From Agapanthus africanus (lineage: Eukaryota; Streptophyta; Magnoliopsida; Asparagales; Amaryllidaceae), in the NCBI GenBank assembly GCA_030015575.1, contig CM057337.1, positions 339,460,583 to 339,524,582 on the forward strand: a stretch of DNA of 64,000 nucleotides, written 5' to 3'. The notes beneath the pieces are model-generated. The model did no database searches. It saw only the letters and a list, made by a program, of their open reading frames with translations, and was not told the origin of the DNA. Of this stretch, positions 18,237 through 30,458 are shown piece by piece. Made by a program: the position numbers and the translations under genes. The first letter of the stretch is position 1. Each line of letters opens with the position of its first letter.

Positions 18237-20024
18237 CTATTTCTTTACGGAGGACGCTCCATCGAAATAGAGTTCCCATCGGGTGCTTCCGCCGCCAATC
18301 GCATCAAATGCATGCTCATCCGGCAAATCACAGTTCAGAGGAGAATCGGCCGGTATCGGGTGCTCAGCGAGGAAATCGGCAATGGCCTGGCCTTTCACTG
18401 CCTCAAGAGGTTGATACGTTATCGAGAACTCCATCAAGAGCAGGGCCCACTTAGCGAGTCGTCCCGTCAATATGGCTTTCGACATCAAGTATTTAAGGGG
18501 ATCCACTTTTGAAATGAGGCGGACTTCATGTGCCAACGCATAGTGCCTGAGCTTTGTTATCGCGAAGATTAACGCCAAGCAATGTTTTTCAATGGGAGAG
18601 TAGTTGCTTTCTGCCCCCAGTAGAACTCGACTTAAGTAGTAGAGTGCTCTCTCTTTCCCTTGATCGTCCTCTTGTGCCCATAATACGCCTAAGGAACCTT
18701 CGAGGGCGGTTGTATAAAGAATGAGGGGTTTTCCCTTGACCGGCGTAGCTAACACCGGCGGGGTCTGCAGGTACTGCTTGATTTCGTCTAGTGCACCTTG
18801 ACATTTTTGGTTCCAGACGAACGGGGTTCCCTTTTTCATCAGGTGACTGTAAGGACGGCACTTGCCTGACAGGTTGGCGATAAACCGCCGGATATACGCG
18901 AGCTTCCCCTGGAGAGACCGCAGCTGCTTGAGGGTTCTTGGCGGAGGCATTTCCATGATCGCTTTAATCTTTGACAGATCTATTTCAATACCTCGGTGTC
19001 GAACGATGAATCCCAGGAATTTGCCCGAAGAGACTCCAAACGCGCATTTGAGGGGATTCATTTTCAAATTATATTGCCGAAGGCGTCGAAATACAGTCTC
19101 CAGATGCTTTAAATGATCTTCGTATGACATGCTCTTTACTACGAGGTCATCGATATAGCACTCGACGACGTCGTGTATGAGGTCATCAAAGATCTTTGTC
19201 ATGGCCCTTTGATAGGTAGCGCCAGCATTCTTTAGACCAAAGGGCATAACCCTGTAGCAGAATATACCCAAAGGGGTGCGGAAAGCGGTGTACTTCTGGT
19301 CTTCGGGATGCATCTTTATCTGATTGTATCCTGACGAACCATCCATAAAGGAGAAAACCTCATGAGTGGACGTGTTATCTATCATTAGCTCGGTTACTGG
19401 TACTGGAAAATCATCCTTTGGACAGGCTTTATTGAGATCCCTGAAATCCACGCATATGCGTACCGTCCCATTCTTCTTCATTACCGGGACGATATTGGCG
19501 ATCCAGTCGGGATATTGGACTTCTTGGATAAATCCAGAATCGATCAGCTTCTTGACCTCGGCGTTGATGCTCATCTCAAGCTCGAGTCGCATCCTCCTTG
19601 GCGCCTGCTTGACTGGCTTGATATCTGGGGATATTGCTAATTTATGCACAACAATCTCCAAATCTAATCCTGGCATCTCGGAGTAGTTCCACGCGAAGCA
19701 GTCTTTATGCCGTAGAAGCACGTTCTTTAACGCAGCCACCCTTTCTTCGGATAACAGCTCGCTGACAAATGTCGGTCGCGGGTCGTCTGCCGATCCTAAC
19801 TCAATCTTTTTGAGGTTATCTGCAGTAGTATGTATACCATCTTCCAATTCTTTCGGAGCGGACGGAAATTCTGAGATCACCTCATCATCGCTGTTCTCAA
19901 AGCACCGGGGAAGGTCATCTACGTTCTCGGGCTCTTCTCCTAATATCGTAATCGTATAACAGGTGCGAACCTGCTCCCCGGACTGAGGTGGACCCGGTTC
20001 TGCTCTTGCGGCCTTGGGCTCATG
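18237..20024 (-). pseudogene. Tat pol: reverse transcriptase and first RNase H
   Basis: The longest intact block of pol. It has the RT order: PVMKKNGTVRICVDFRDLNK, then FMDGSSGYNQIKM, FRTPLGIFCYRVMPFGLKNA, and the catalytic YIDDLVVKS box (YIDD rather than the common YVDD or FIDD). The thumb and connection lead to an RNase H-like region (YYLSRVLLGAESNYSPIEK) whose first position reads LYTTALEGSLG without the usual catalytic Asp. This may be the degenerate first RNase H that the second one replaces. The frame is open from 20024 to the TAG at 18237-18239. It would copy the element's RNA into DNA if the polyprotein were intact. Confidence 0.93.
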
Positions 20025-20825
20025 CTATTGTGGCGGCGTTACCATCCAGCCGTCGGATAAAGCGAATCTACCCTGTTGGTACTGGTCCTCGACCCAGTTC
20101 TTGAAGGTGAAGCAGTCTTCGGTAGGATGTCCCATGGCTCGGTGATAAGAGCAATAGCTCAGATGAGAAGCCTTGTTAGCTTGCTCAGGATGTCTAGACT
20201 CTGGAAGCGCGATCATTTGATGTTTTATAGCGAGCTTGAGTAACTTCTCCGTCTTATCTCGGGGGAAGGAGTACGCTCGACTCATCTTCTTCATGAGGGA
20301 CAGATCCGAGCCGTGCAACACCCGACCACATAACCCTCTAATCTTGCGTCGTTGTTGTCGGCTCCTCTTTCCGCTTCTTGATTTATTTCCGTCTCTGCGT
20401 CGGGCCTTTCGTACAACGGATTGACGAGGATGAGCGACTTTGTCTTTTGCAGCCTGTTGGAATAGACGTTGCATCCTGGCCTTTTCGTAGATGGCCATTT
20501 CGCGGTTGTGGTCTTCCCGAGCTTTCTGACCCACTTTCCTGATAGGCTTGCCCATTCGTTCTTCAAACGACGGACTCGGCGCTTCAATCGCGGGGTCTAG
20601 TTTTGATGAGGGGTTGGCATCTCCCGACGAGGCGTCCTCCTCTTCATCAAAGGTATATATAGCGTAGCTGCTGTGAGCCCGTTCCCGTTTTCCGGCTCTT
20701 GTGTATCCAAGCCCGAGTGTTTCCATTTTCCCGTTGGGCAATTTGCGTTGAGTCCCGGGGCATCCCAAATCCTGTTGTAGAACCGAGCCTGCCGAACAGT
20801 CTATTTTAAGGGTACTCCTTGGCAC
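20025..20825 (-). pseudogene. Tat polyprotein: basic linker with third CX2HX4HX4C knuckle
   Basis: It is in frame with the RT block but separated by a TAG at 20025-20027. Most of it is charged and low-complexity (RRRDGNKSRSGKRSR). Near the end is YCSYHRAMGHPTEDCF, a knuckle with spacing C-x2-H-x4-H-x4-C, followed by FKNWVEDQYQQGRFALSD. The same module occurs at 23251-23490 with the same downstream words, so this is an internal duplication located after the protease instead of in gag. Confidence 0.7.
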
Positions 20826-21337
20826 TTCAATAGCTTCTTTAATCCATTTGTATAGTATCTGGGCAGACGGATGGGTTGGAGCCTGTCAAGTGTAGCATCC
20901 GCGCCATGCCAGATCTCTTTCTCTGTTTTCGACTCTGAGGATCGGTAGAATAGGATCACCTTCTCACCCCTTTGCCTGGGAGGGATGTAAAATGTTTGCA
21001 GGTCCTGCACATTATGAGCCTGAAGCGTGTCGAGATCCTTGTAGTGTTCTCGCGGTACCATGGTGATTTGCAAACTATGGTCATCGCCAGGGGGTGCTTG
21101 TATTGACAGCCGATTGGAGAACACAGCATTAACTTCATCTTCTGAATCACTTCCGAAGACTAACATGGGGGCGGGCGTCCCCAGGTTGTTGCGTTGAGAT
21201 GGCCCTGCATAAACTATCTCTTCTTCTTCTTCGGTATCGCTCCCGAAAACTGGGGGTGGCGGCGGCGGCTTTGTTCTCCGGATTGCGACACCTTTTTGTA
21301 TCCTCGAAATCTGGCAAAAAGTACTTCGCATCTTCAT
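20801..21337 (-). pseudogene. Tat polyprotein: acidic linker, shifted frame
   Basis: The frame overlaps its neighbours and needs frameshifts on both sides. It contains two copies of an acidic word (VFGSDTEEEEE and VFGSDSEDE) that also occurs once in the 21334-23247 block (FGSDSDEE). The C-terminal part (RQRGEKVILFYRSSE) is not recognised. It seems to be a diverged repeat of the segment between knuckle and protease. Confidence 0.55.
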
Positions 21338-23247
21338 ATTTGCGGACTTCGTTCACGGAAAATGGGTTTTAACTCACCTGTTACGGTGTACTCGAAACCA
21401 TCCTTAAAGTACTTCATACACTGATGTTGTGTAGAAGGGATGATGTTGTATTCGTGTAACCAAGGACGACCGAGCAAGGCGTTGTAGCAGGTCTTGGCGT
21501 CAATGACATGGAATTTGATGTCTGTGACGAGAAGTCCAAAGCGTAATGTTAGTATCACAGATCCGAGAGTCCGCGACGATTGTGAATCGAAACCGGAGAT
21601 AGTAATTTTGTCACGAGCGAGGTGTTGCACACTCATGCAGATTTCCTTCAACACCCGAACATTAAGGAGATTGACGGAGGATCCATTATCCACCAGGATC
21701 TTGCATATCATGATGTCATGGTAGTATCCGGAGACATATAGGGGACGGTTGTGGTCGCACGTCCCGAGAAGGAGGTCTTCATCACCGAAAGTGATGTCGG
21801 CCGTATGCACTTCCTCCAGTTCATCCTTCATCTTTTCAGTGGCGAGGAAGGCTTGGAATTGCTCAGGTTCTTGTAACGCCTTAATTAGTGAGTCTCGCGC
21901 TTCTTTTGATAATAGGAGGGCATCGAGAATGCTAAGCTGAGAAGGTAGCTTCCTTAGGTGCGCGAGGATGTTATAGTCCACCTTACCCTTCCTAGGAGGG
22001 TCTTTGGCAGCCAGCTCTCTCATGACTTGGTCATCTAAAGTGATATCTTCAGTGACCTTTTCCTTTCCCTTATCCTTTCTACTTACGGGCCCGAGATTCT
22101 TTTCTGGGAGTGTGCGATTGCGCAGCTGAATGTTCTCGCAGATCTCCGATTTCTCCTCTTTCCCTAAAGCGAATTCTTTAAAGAGAGGGCCCAGAGCCAT
22201 TTCTTCATCAGAGTCGCTCCCAAAGGTGAGAACTTGTGACCCCCTGGCGTTAACCATGTAACAGTTGCCAGTAGTTCTGTTGTGCCCATCGATAGTACTT
22301 CTTCGCTCCCGACGGCTCTTGCGTTTCATGCGCTTAACATGTTGCCGACGAGCAACATATCCTTGCCACCATATCTTAAAGGCGTCGCACTCCTCCGTGG
22401 GGTGTGATATTTTCTGGTGATATGCGCAATAATCAGGGTGCCTTTCCACCCCATCGTGTGTGTTTCCTTCCGAGGGTGGTAGCTTCATCCCTATTGACAT
22501 GGCTTTGGCAAACCTTTTTCTCGTCTTGAATATCTTCTTGTCTACTTCGGATGCCTTTCGCTCTGGCGGAGGCAGTTCAACTCTTTCGTTCAGTCGCCTG
22601 CGTTTGGCTCCTTCTGAAGCGGCCATCTTACGCTCCTGATCCGCTTTACTTTTTAGGCGAATCTCGTCTAGAAAAGCGTCGATCATTTCGTCTGTTGGCC
22701 ATGCACGCTCTGGTACAGGCTCTGCCTCCAGCTTCTTAGTGCCGGGAGTTTTCTCATCATCGGTAAACGAGTGGGAGATTACGTTACAACTCGCCACATA
22801 TCCTTCGGATACATCCGACGAGCTCTCTCCATCATCTTCCTCTTGAAAGATGTGGTTGAGGAACTCTTGCAGTGTGACAGGAGTTCGCGCTTTTTGATTG
22901 TACTCTTCCAGTGCGTCGATTTGCTTCTGCAAGTTCGTGTGCTCGTTTCCAAGCTTCACGGACTTCTTGGATTTCTTCTTCTTTTTCTTCGAAGATTTTG
23001 ACGGTTGGGCGTGAGTATTTGGGTCCTCATCGCGAGTCTTCGTAGTTGGGCGGTGCCTTAGCATCCCTTCGATAATTTGAGGTTCAAGAGGGTCCTTCCA
23101 TTCGATCGCAGGGCACGCATGAAGGTCTCTCAGCATTCTTTTGGTTTTAGTCGATAGCACGACCTCCCATGGAGCTTCTTCAATAAAGGAGCAGGTTGCC
23201 CCCGGTGTATCTGCTTTCTTAGGAGTATGCGGTTGTGGTGGGTTCAC
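21334..23247 (-). pseudogene. Tat gag C-terminus and aspartic protease
   Basis: The N-terminal half is charged, with a Lys-rich run near residue 90 and a knuckle YCAYHQKISHPTEEC near residue 275. The C-terminal third is a retropepsin-like protease: KILVDNGSSVNLL near residue 520 has the active-site Asp in a D-N-G-S-S form where most families have D-S/T-G, and CYNALLGRPWLH near residue 595 is the hydrophobic-hydrophobic-G loop. It cuts the polyprotein in related elements. The block is in frame with 23251-23490, separated by a TGA at 23251-23253. The start is arbitrary: there is no ATG at the beginning. Confidence 0.82.
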
Positions 23248-23250
23248 CTT

Positions 23251-24388
23251 TCACTTTTCGGACAGTACAAACTTCCCCTGGAGGTATTGATCTTCAATCC
23301 ATCCTTTGAAGACGAAGCAATCTTCAATCGGATGGCTTACCGTTTGATGGTAAGGGCAATAGTTAGGGTTATTCACCTCGGTGGGTTGCGGCGGTCGCCT
23401 TGGATTTGGTAGGCTTATAAGTCTGTTGCGTGTTGCCAGCTCGAATAACCGCTTCGTCTTGTCTCGTGGGAACGAGTAGGGACGCTTCATCTTCTCATTA
23501 TAATACCGGCGTCTTTCCTCCAGTTGATCTGCCGGTTTCGGGGCGTTAGGTTGTTGTTGGGCATTCGCAACAAAGGTTGCCCTTCCTTTACCCTTGTCAT
23601 TCCGAGGTTCCGACTTCGGGGGGGTGGTCTATGACCCATCTGGTCCATCTGAGCCAACTTGTCGATTAAAGCCTGGAATGTGGTTGGCTTAAAAAACATC
23701 ATAAACTGGGAGATAGTTGCGTGGGGGTCTAGGGTTCCCACGAACATGCCCACTGCGGGTGCCTCCTCAATGCGTTGTTCACATCTCGACCACAAGTTCC
23801 GCCAGCGTATAGCATACTGGACCCAGGTTTCGCCTGGTTTTACCCTGGCGTTAATCAGTGCAGTTATTAGAGTGCGTTCGCTGGCACTTGCGAATCGCTG
23901 AGTGAATAACAACTCCATTTCAGCGAACGTTTTGATAGAATCGTTCGGGAGTTCCGAATACCATTCGAACGCAGTTTCTGATTGGCTGCCCACGAACTGG
24001 CGGAGCAACAGTTTATCATCACCGCCGGTGTTACCGCAGAGGGCCCGGAACTGGGCAACATGTTGTGGGGGTTGCCGGTCCCCTTGTACACGTGGAATTT
24101 TGGTATCGTATAGCCTTGCGGGTATTTGATTTGGTCGTACCAGCTTGGATACGGCCGCCCCGTTTTCACGACTTGACCAGCTGCCTCAGTCGTGTGATGA
24201 ACCCGGATTTGCTGGGCTATGTAGTCAACCAAGTCCGCCTTAGAGATTGCCTCCTCCTTGGCCGTTGAGAGGGCTGGTGGTGGATTTGACGTTTCTCCCC
24301 GGTCGTCTTCAAGAACGATTGGGGGATCCTCGGCGGGTAAGTCCTGCTGGATCATCATTCCTATCATATCTTGGAAGAGAAGGCCCAT
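23251..24388 (-). pseudogene. Tat gag: capsid-like domain and first knuckle, frameshifted
   Basis: Three overlapping frames make up this part. 23867-24388 gives the region ahead of the capsid (YPSWYDQIKYPQGYTIPKFH). 23487-24008 gives the conserved retrotransposon gag core (ETAFEWYSELPNDSIKTFAE, then FTQRFASASERT, then GETWVQYAIRWRNLWSRCEQ). 23251-23490 gives the knuckle YCPYHQTVSHPIEDC. The frames differ, so at least two indels have broken the gene. Gag packages the element's RNA into virus-like particles in the cytoplasm. Confidence 0.85.
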
Positions 24389-24455
24389 ACGTTGTATGTT
24401 GGCCGCTTGTTCAGCAGCCTCTTTGTCCTTTTTCTCCAGTATCCGGCGAAGGAAT

Positions 24456-25714
24456 TCAGCCGGTTTCTTCCTCCTGGCGCGCGTCTGAGGACGTTTCTGG
24501 GTTTTCTTTTGGCCCGGTAAGTGCGGCCATAGAATTCATCATTTCCTGAAGCTTTTGTTGCTGCTCCTGGGCTTTCGTCACGGATCGGGTTAGCGGTCGG
24601 TGGCCCGTAGAAATGCGGCTTTCCTCCTTTCCAGAGGCCATGTAAACAGTGTGCACCACCATGCCCCCAGACTTAGGGCGTCTGGGCTCAGTGCTTTTAG
24701 CCGTCGTTGCATGCTGGGGGGTCTTCTCTGGCCTCCTCCTTTTTGAGCCATGGAGGTTGAGGGGGTCGTTGAGGTGGGCGTCCAGACAGCTTTTTGGGTT
24801 TTAGCCTGGTGACCATCTTCCGGTTGGATTTTCAGCTTCTTGTGCTGGCGGGAGAAGTTTGGATCGATGATCGAGTCTCGGGCCTGCCGCCAAACCTTAT
24901 AGATTTTGGAAGACAGCCGTTGAGGGGATCGGGGATGTTCTGGTTTTATTTCCACAACCCTTTTTAATGGGGGATGAGACTTCTTCAGCACTGCAGTAGG
25001 AGAATTCCTTCGCACCTTATTTAGCATTTCGAAGCTGTTCCCAGTTGGAACAGCAGCATTAACTTCTGCCATCGGGGCTGATGGAGTCAACCCGGAGGGG
25101 GAGTTGCCCCCGGCCTTCCTTATTCGGCGCCAATGGCGACGTCGAGCGTGTCGAGCGGACGGCGTAGGGTCAGCGGTAAGAATGGTTTCGTCTTGCCCCC
25201 TGTCTGGGTGGGGGGTCGCTGTTGGTATTAGCCTGTCAAAGACCGATGCCCTTTGGGCAGCAGGAGCGGGAGCTGAAGCCGTCAATCTTGTAAAGACCGA
25301 CCTTTTGGCCGGAGAAGCTGCCTTGACGACTTCGGGGGCAGGAGCGGCCACCTTCTTAGAAGCAGCCTTCTCTGAGATTGTAGGCCCCATGATGGGTTTG
25401 CAGGATTTCTGGCCCAATCTAGAGAAGACCGAGGCGTTGACGTTGGGCGACTCGTTGAGAGGAGCCACGGTAGGGGTAAGACGATCAAAGACCGACTTCT
25501 TGAGAACTTCCGTTGTCAGCACTGGAGCGGTGAAGCTTGTTGGCGGGAGCATGGTCCCAAAGAACAATCCTGTGGTGGCGCGAGTGACCTGTTCCACGGG
25601 CATTGTGAATAGTGAAGTAGCTTGGGGTCCGTAGGCTATACCTCCTGGCGAGGCAGAGCGTTGGTTGCAATTGCAGTCCAAGCAGTTGGAGAACTTCGCA
25701 GAAGTAGAAGCCAT
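24456..25714 (-). pseudogene. Tat gag N-terminal region with SVFDRL repeats
   Basis: The ATG at 25714 gives MASTSAKFSNCLDCNC. The following 370 or so residues are Ala/Pro-rich and contain four VF(D/S/T)RL words (KSVFDRLTP, ASVFSRLGQ, RSVFTRLTA, ASVFDRLIP), a repeat type found in Tat/RIRE2-like polyproteins. This frame ends at 24590. A second frame (24456-24662) continues with a Glu/Gln-rich helical part (SVTKAQEQQQKLQEMM), so a frameshift lies near 24600. Function beyond the N-terminal part of Gag is unknown. Confidence 0.75.
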
Positions 25715-25866
25715 CGATCCTTTGCTTTCTGTAATAAGCAAGACGCTAAGTTTTAGTATCTTGAAACCCAAGGGCAACCATTAGCGAACCGCGATTGGTT
25801 CGCGAGTCACGACACACGAAGTGTGGAGTGGAAAGAGGAAAAGGTCCCACCGGGCGTGCCAGAATC
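25715..25866 (-). other. Tat leader and primer-binding site
   Basis: On the minus strand the LTR ends GGGGAACA, then GATTC, then TGGCACGCCCGGTGGGAC at about 25861-25844. The TGG start fits pairing to a tRNA CCA end; I do not name the tRNA. About 130 bp of leader precede the gag ATG. Confidence 0.7.
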
Positions 25867-28800
25867 TGTTCCCCTCCGAATGGCGGCGCGCAGGACTGCG
25901 ATGTCCTGGCACTGAGACTCGGGGCAGATGCTAATTGGTGCTATCCGTCCACCTCTCCGAAGATGCCAAGTTGATTTATGGCACCATACATCGAAGGTTT
26001 GAACGGATGCGTCCGATGAAGCAGACTTCGTCAGATTCCCCCTCGCTTGAGGGGTTTTTGATTGTGGGGACGCTCTTCCCTGCAGGCGCAAGCCCCTGCA
26101 GTTAATTACGCTACCGCATTGCGATAACAACTTTCTCCTTCTCCAGATGGTCACTTCGTGTCGTGGGTGTTTGTTTTATTTGTGGTTGCCCGTGGATTGT
26201 ATACGGAGACTGAGTTATGTCGTCGCCCGTAGGGCGTGGACTAGTCCAAATCCGTATTATCTTAGATTTGGGTTTGGGGGTTTGGTTTGAGGATACGTCA
26301 GCCATACTTGAGGCTAAGATCAACTCAAACGTTTGTTAAGGATACGTTAGTCTAACTTTGAGACTAAGATCTACTTAATGGGATCGTTTAGATCCGACAA
26401 AGGAGCGTTTGGGCTCTATTGTTCCAGTTTAGGGACATAGTGGTCCATCGTATGTATGGCCGTCGGGACCCGTCACCTCTCTGACGACGCTGAAGGATTA
26501 CAACGACGGATGTCAGAGGAGTTCAGGTATGTACCCTCGAGCCAGAGTTAATTGGGGGGGTTTATAGTCCACTCTGTTTGAAGGTTTAAGGATACGTTAG
26601 CCATCTTTAAGGCTAAGGTCAACTTAAACGGGACCGTTTAGATCCGACAAAAGAGCATGCGGGGCTCTATTGTTCTAGTTTAAGGACATTGCGGTCCACG
26701 GGTAGTTTAAGGACGTTGCGGTCCACGGGTAGTTTAAGGACATTGCGGTCCATTGTTAGTTTTAAGACATCTCGGTCAAGGTTAAGGACGTCGTAGTCCA
26801 TGGGTTTAAGGACCCCACAGTCCGGTATGTGCTCTGGATGCTTCACACGGGTTCACTGCCGTGCTTGGCGAGGACCAGGCTCCGCTCTGGACGTTTTCCG
26901 CGGGGTCAAAGAGTGACGTTATCCGCATTCCACGTAACCAGGAATTTTGCATTAGACACGGGTTAAAGGACCCTGCAGTCCATATCAATGTGTGGTCGTC
27001 GGGACCCGTCACCTCTTTGAAGACATTGAGGGATTACAATGCCAAGTATCAAAGGAGTGAAGAGATGTACCCTAGAACCGGAGTGGCTTAAATAGTCCTT
27101 GACCCGATTTGGGATCAAGACCGATTAATTATGTTATGAGCCCTTAGTCTAGTTGATTACGAATTGAGGACTTATGGCCATCTTGGGCTAAGTCCAATCA
27201 TGTCTGGAATATTGACTTCCTGTTGGTCCCTTGAAGGAGAGGCTTTGCCTCTATCCATTCGGCCAATTGGGCCAAAGCCTAGTGTTAAACACTACAGAGC
27301 AATCAGTGTTGAACACTGGGAATGAGGTTGACAAGTTAGTGTTTAACACTAAAAGATAATTGGTGTTAAACACCAGCAACAAGGCTTTCAAATTATCATA
27401 AACACTAAAACAGATTAGTGTTGACACTGGCAATGGAGATCTCAGATTAGTGTTAAATACTAAGGTAATCAGTGTTGAACACTGCGAATAAAGTTTTTTG
27501 ATTAGTGTTGAACACTAAGGCCCAACAGTGTTTCAGTACTGGATTCGAGAGTTCCAATTTAGTGTTGAACACTAAGGCAAGAGGGGTCACGTGGCAATAC
27601 GTGAGGGCGCCCTCCCTTCATTTATTCTGCTGAGATTATCGCATCTTTCAGAGCATCACGTGCCATCACGTGACGGGCATTCAAGTGCTTATATGTTAAA
27701 GCTTCTGCCGAGGGTCACGTGGGTCACGTGGGGTGCTGCCTCAAAGGGGCTTTCTGTAGATCTCTTGGGGGGGTCACATGGTGACACGTGACCCTGCCTC
27801 TATGTATGTTGTTTAGAGGATCTGTTAATCTTTTCCAGGAATTAAATTCCTCGTAGGGTTAAACCCTGACAGTAATTTCAGAGGAATTAAATTCCTACTT
27901 CCTTTTGAAGATTTATATTCTGAATAGAGTTGGACCCTGAATTTTCCGTAGGAATTAAATTCTTCATATATGTGAAGTACTGAATAGGGTTAAACCCTAA
28001 TAAAAGCTTTTAAGGAATTAAATTCCCACTCTCTGTTAAATTATGATCAAGGGAATTAAATCCCCGCTGTTCCAACAGAACTAGGTTCTTAATTAGGGTT
28101 AAACCCTGTTTCTTTTTGTTCTGAAGGAATTAAATTCCCATAACACAGGGTCAAGCCCTAGTTTTATTTTAAAGGAATCAAATTCCTATAGTTCTGTGAG
28201 AATTAAATTCTCGTGCTTCCATTCCCTCTCTATGTTTTGGATCTGCATGGCAGGATCTCGACCCATTGAGAATTAAATTCTCAACTTCAAGGGGAGATGT
28301 GCACTTTGCAGATCCTCTATCAAAGAGAGAAGAAATATATTCTTCTGTTTTATATATCAGAGTTAAACTCTATTGAGAATTAAATTCTCTTTTCTTTCAA
28401 GGAGCCTTCCCTTTCTTACCTAGGGTTTTCTTTTGCAGAAGATCCAAGTTCCTCGAAGTATCAAGGCTCTCTCTCCCTTTCTTCCCTCTGCGTGTATCTC
28501 TCTATCTGTATCTCCTTGTGTCTCTTGGCTCCTATTTATAGGAGAAGCAGCCGAATCAATTAGTTTTTGACGAACCTTCATTGAGAGGTTTGATTTGCAT
28601 CCATCATTCGTTTTTGACCTTTGGATTATTGGGTGAATTTTATTCACCATTGGATTTCAAGTCCCGGGATTCTCCTTTGTTATTTCGGTTAGATTTAAAG
28701 GGGAAATCTTTCCAAACCCAAGATTTTCCCATAGATAAATAATATTCAATCATCTTTAAATCTTTAATTCGATTGGTTCCAGATGGCTTTCCTTTGGAAA

Positions 28801-29375
28801 GATTCAAATCTCTTTCAGAATTTAATTCTGTCAACGAAATGGGCTTTGAAAGCCGGTCACGTGTGACCACGTGACCCATGGTCACGTGTGGGCACGTGAC
28901 CCCCTTGGAACGAGCCTTCCTCTTTCTTTTTGCGCTCTGTCTTCTGGTTGCTGCTTAACCGTCACGTGCCACCATGTGACCCCTGGTCACGTGTGAGCAC
29001 GTGACCCTTGTCTGGACTCTTTTTCTTGATTTAACTGGAGAACAATTCTGATGTTTTGATCATCACGTGCCAACACGTGACCCTGGTCACGTGGGAGCAC
29101 ACGACCTCTTCTGAAGCTTTTTCCTTGATTTGATCAGGAAGCGTTAGGTCTTCACTGCTGCTTTTAAATGTCACGTGCCGACACGTGACCCAGGTCACGT
29201 GGGAGCACATGACCCTTACTGAAGCCCTTCTCTTTGATGTAGTTGGGAAACTGAACTTGCTTTGCCGGTACTTTTGGGTGTCACGTGCCAACACGTGACT
29301 GCTGGTCACGTGTAAGCACGTGACCTTCTTCTGAAGCTTTTTTCATAAGCTTTCCTGATTTTAAATCAGGAAACA
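25867..29375 (-). mobile_element. Tat 5' LTR (3509 bp)
   Basis: Same structure as 5583-9123: one 118-bp monomer, three 27-bp units, the AGTGTT palindrome zone (27275-27580), G-box clusters (27586-27795 and 28855-29330), the TTAAA palindrome zone (27835-28395) and the terminal palindrome (29351-29373). On the coding strand the palindromes and G-boxes lie in the 5' part, where U3 promoter sequence is expected. Confidence 0.92.
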
Positions 29376-29380
29376 GCCTC

Positions 29381-30458
29381 TACAGCGTTTCGCCCGAAAC
29401 TTGAGCAACTGTCTGTGGGGGACTCTAAAAACTCGTCAATACTTTTGACTGTGGATTTAACCACTAGCACGTCAGAGGTATTAGCCATACGTAACGGGCT
29501 ACCAGGTATTGACCAAAAGGGACGTCGATGAGCGAACTCATCCTGACACCCTACTGAGCCTGTCAGTGACAATATCCGTACAGTCCGGTCCGTTCGTCTA
29601 TGAGCATCGCATGGCGGGCCTAGGGGTTGGTAAAAGCCAGACCCCCAAAAGCGGTACAAGTCGTGTCGGAGTGTAGCCGAGAACTCTCTGAGATATTACT
29701 GGAATACCTACTAGTAAATCTCCTGCCTTGGCTAAGGACTTCGTGCAATGGCTCTCCTAGACACAGTGTGACCTCACCCCCAATACCGGGAGAGACGAAC
29801 CCCTGAAGATCCGCTCACTGCCTCCATGTGGCTCAGGACTGTACCCAACTAAAACATGTTTGCACGACTCCTTTGAGACGTGGTAGGGTAGTAATCAAAG
29901 CACAGTGGGAACTCACACGAGACAAATGACGATCTCAGGTCGATGAACTAACCTGTACACATGTCACCAGGGAACTGCTATCTGACGTCTGGTATAAGAC
30001 CAACTAGCATGTTCCCGGCGAGTCCTTTCCGGTGTACTCATAACCCAATGAGCACCTGTATACATCTTAGGTGAACCAACTGACACCAGTGGCTTGTGAG
30101 ACCGGCCACCGACCTTCGTTGGGGTCTCGACTGTATACACTAGTCTACTCTGGAATATCGATGCCCTGTCTCGAAACTCCCATGACTAGGGACCTTTTAA
30201 GGATGTGCTTATAGACCCCAGCTCCCACGTATATGATCGCCCTCATACTGCTGGCAGTCAAGCAAGAATCCTAAGGGCTCTATCAACGTGCAATAGTGAC
30301 TTGTAAGGTTACCTAAAGCAGTACACGATGATAAAGATAAACCAGATAGCATACTATCATCTTGAGTAAGACTGTCCTACCGGTATAGGTCCTCCCTCAA
30401 TCATTGCAATCACGTGCCTGTGATCCAATAATTGACTCCGAGGGCACTATCTCCAACA
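29381..30458 (-). mobile_element. LARD-A 3' LTR, second part
   Basis: It continues the LTR broken at 5582 and ends CTATCTCCAACA at 30458. The polypurine tract follows on the element side: 30459-30471 reads ATCTCCCACTTGC, the complement of GCAAGTGGGAGAT, as in Angela/BARE copia elements. Confidence 0.92.

Larger units (their letters stand above)
5583..29375 (-). mobile_element. Tat-lineage Ty3/gypsy retrotransposon, 23.8 kb
   Basis: The element is bounded by TG...CA LTRs and perfect duplications GCCTC (5578-5582 and 29376-29380). Minus-strand order is: 5' LTR 25867-29375, primer site, gag, protease, reverse transcriptase, RNase H, second RNase H, integrase (ending at 16473), a 7-kb region with antisense frames and tandem repeats, polypurine tract, 3' LTR 5583-9123. 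A second RNase H, integrase without a chromodomain, SVFDRL repeats in gag, CX2HX4HX4C knuckles, antisense ORFs and a repeat-rich 3' region all fit the Tat lineage (Ogre/Retand/RIRE2 relatives). Gag-pol has several frameshifts and at least four in-frame stops, so this copy cannot make its own proteins. The LTRs differ at about 19 sites in the first 1.2 kb by eye. Confidence 0.92.
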
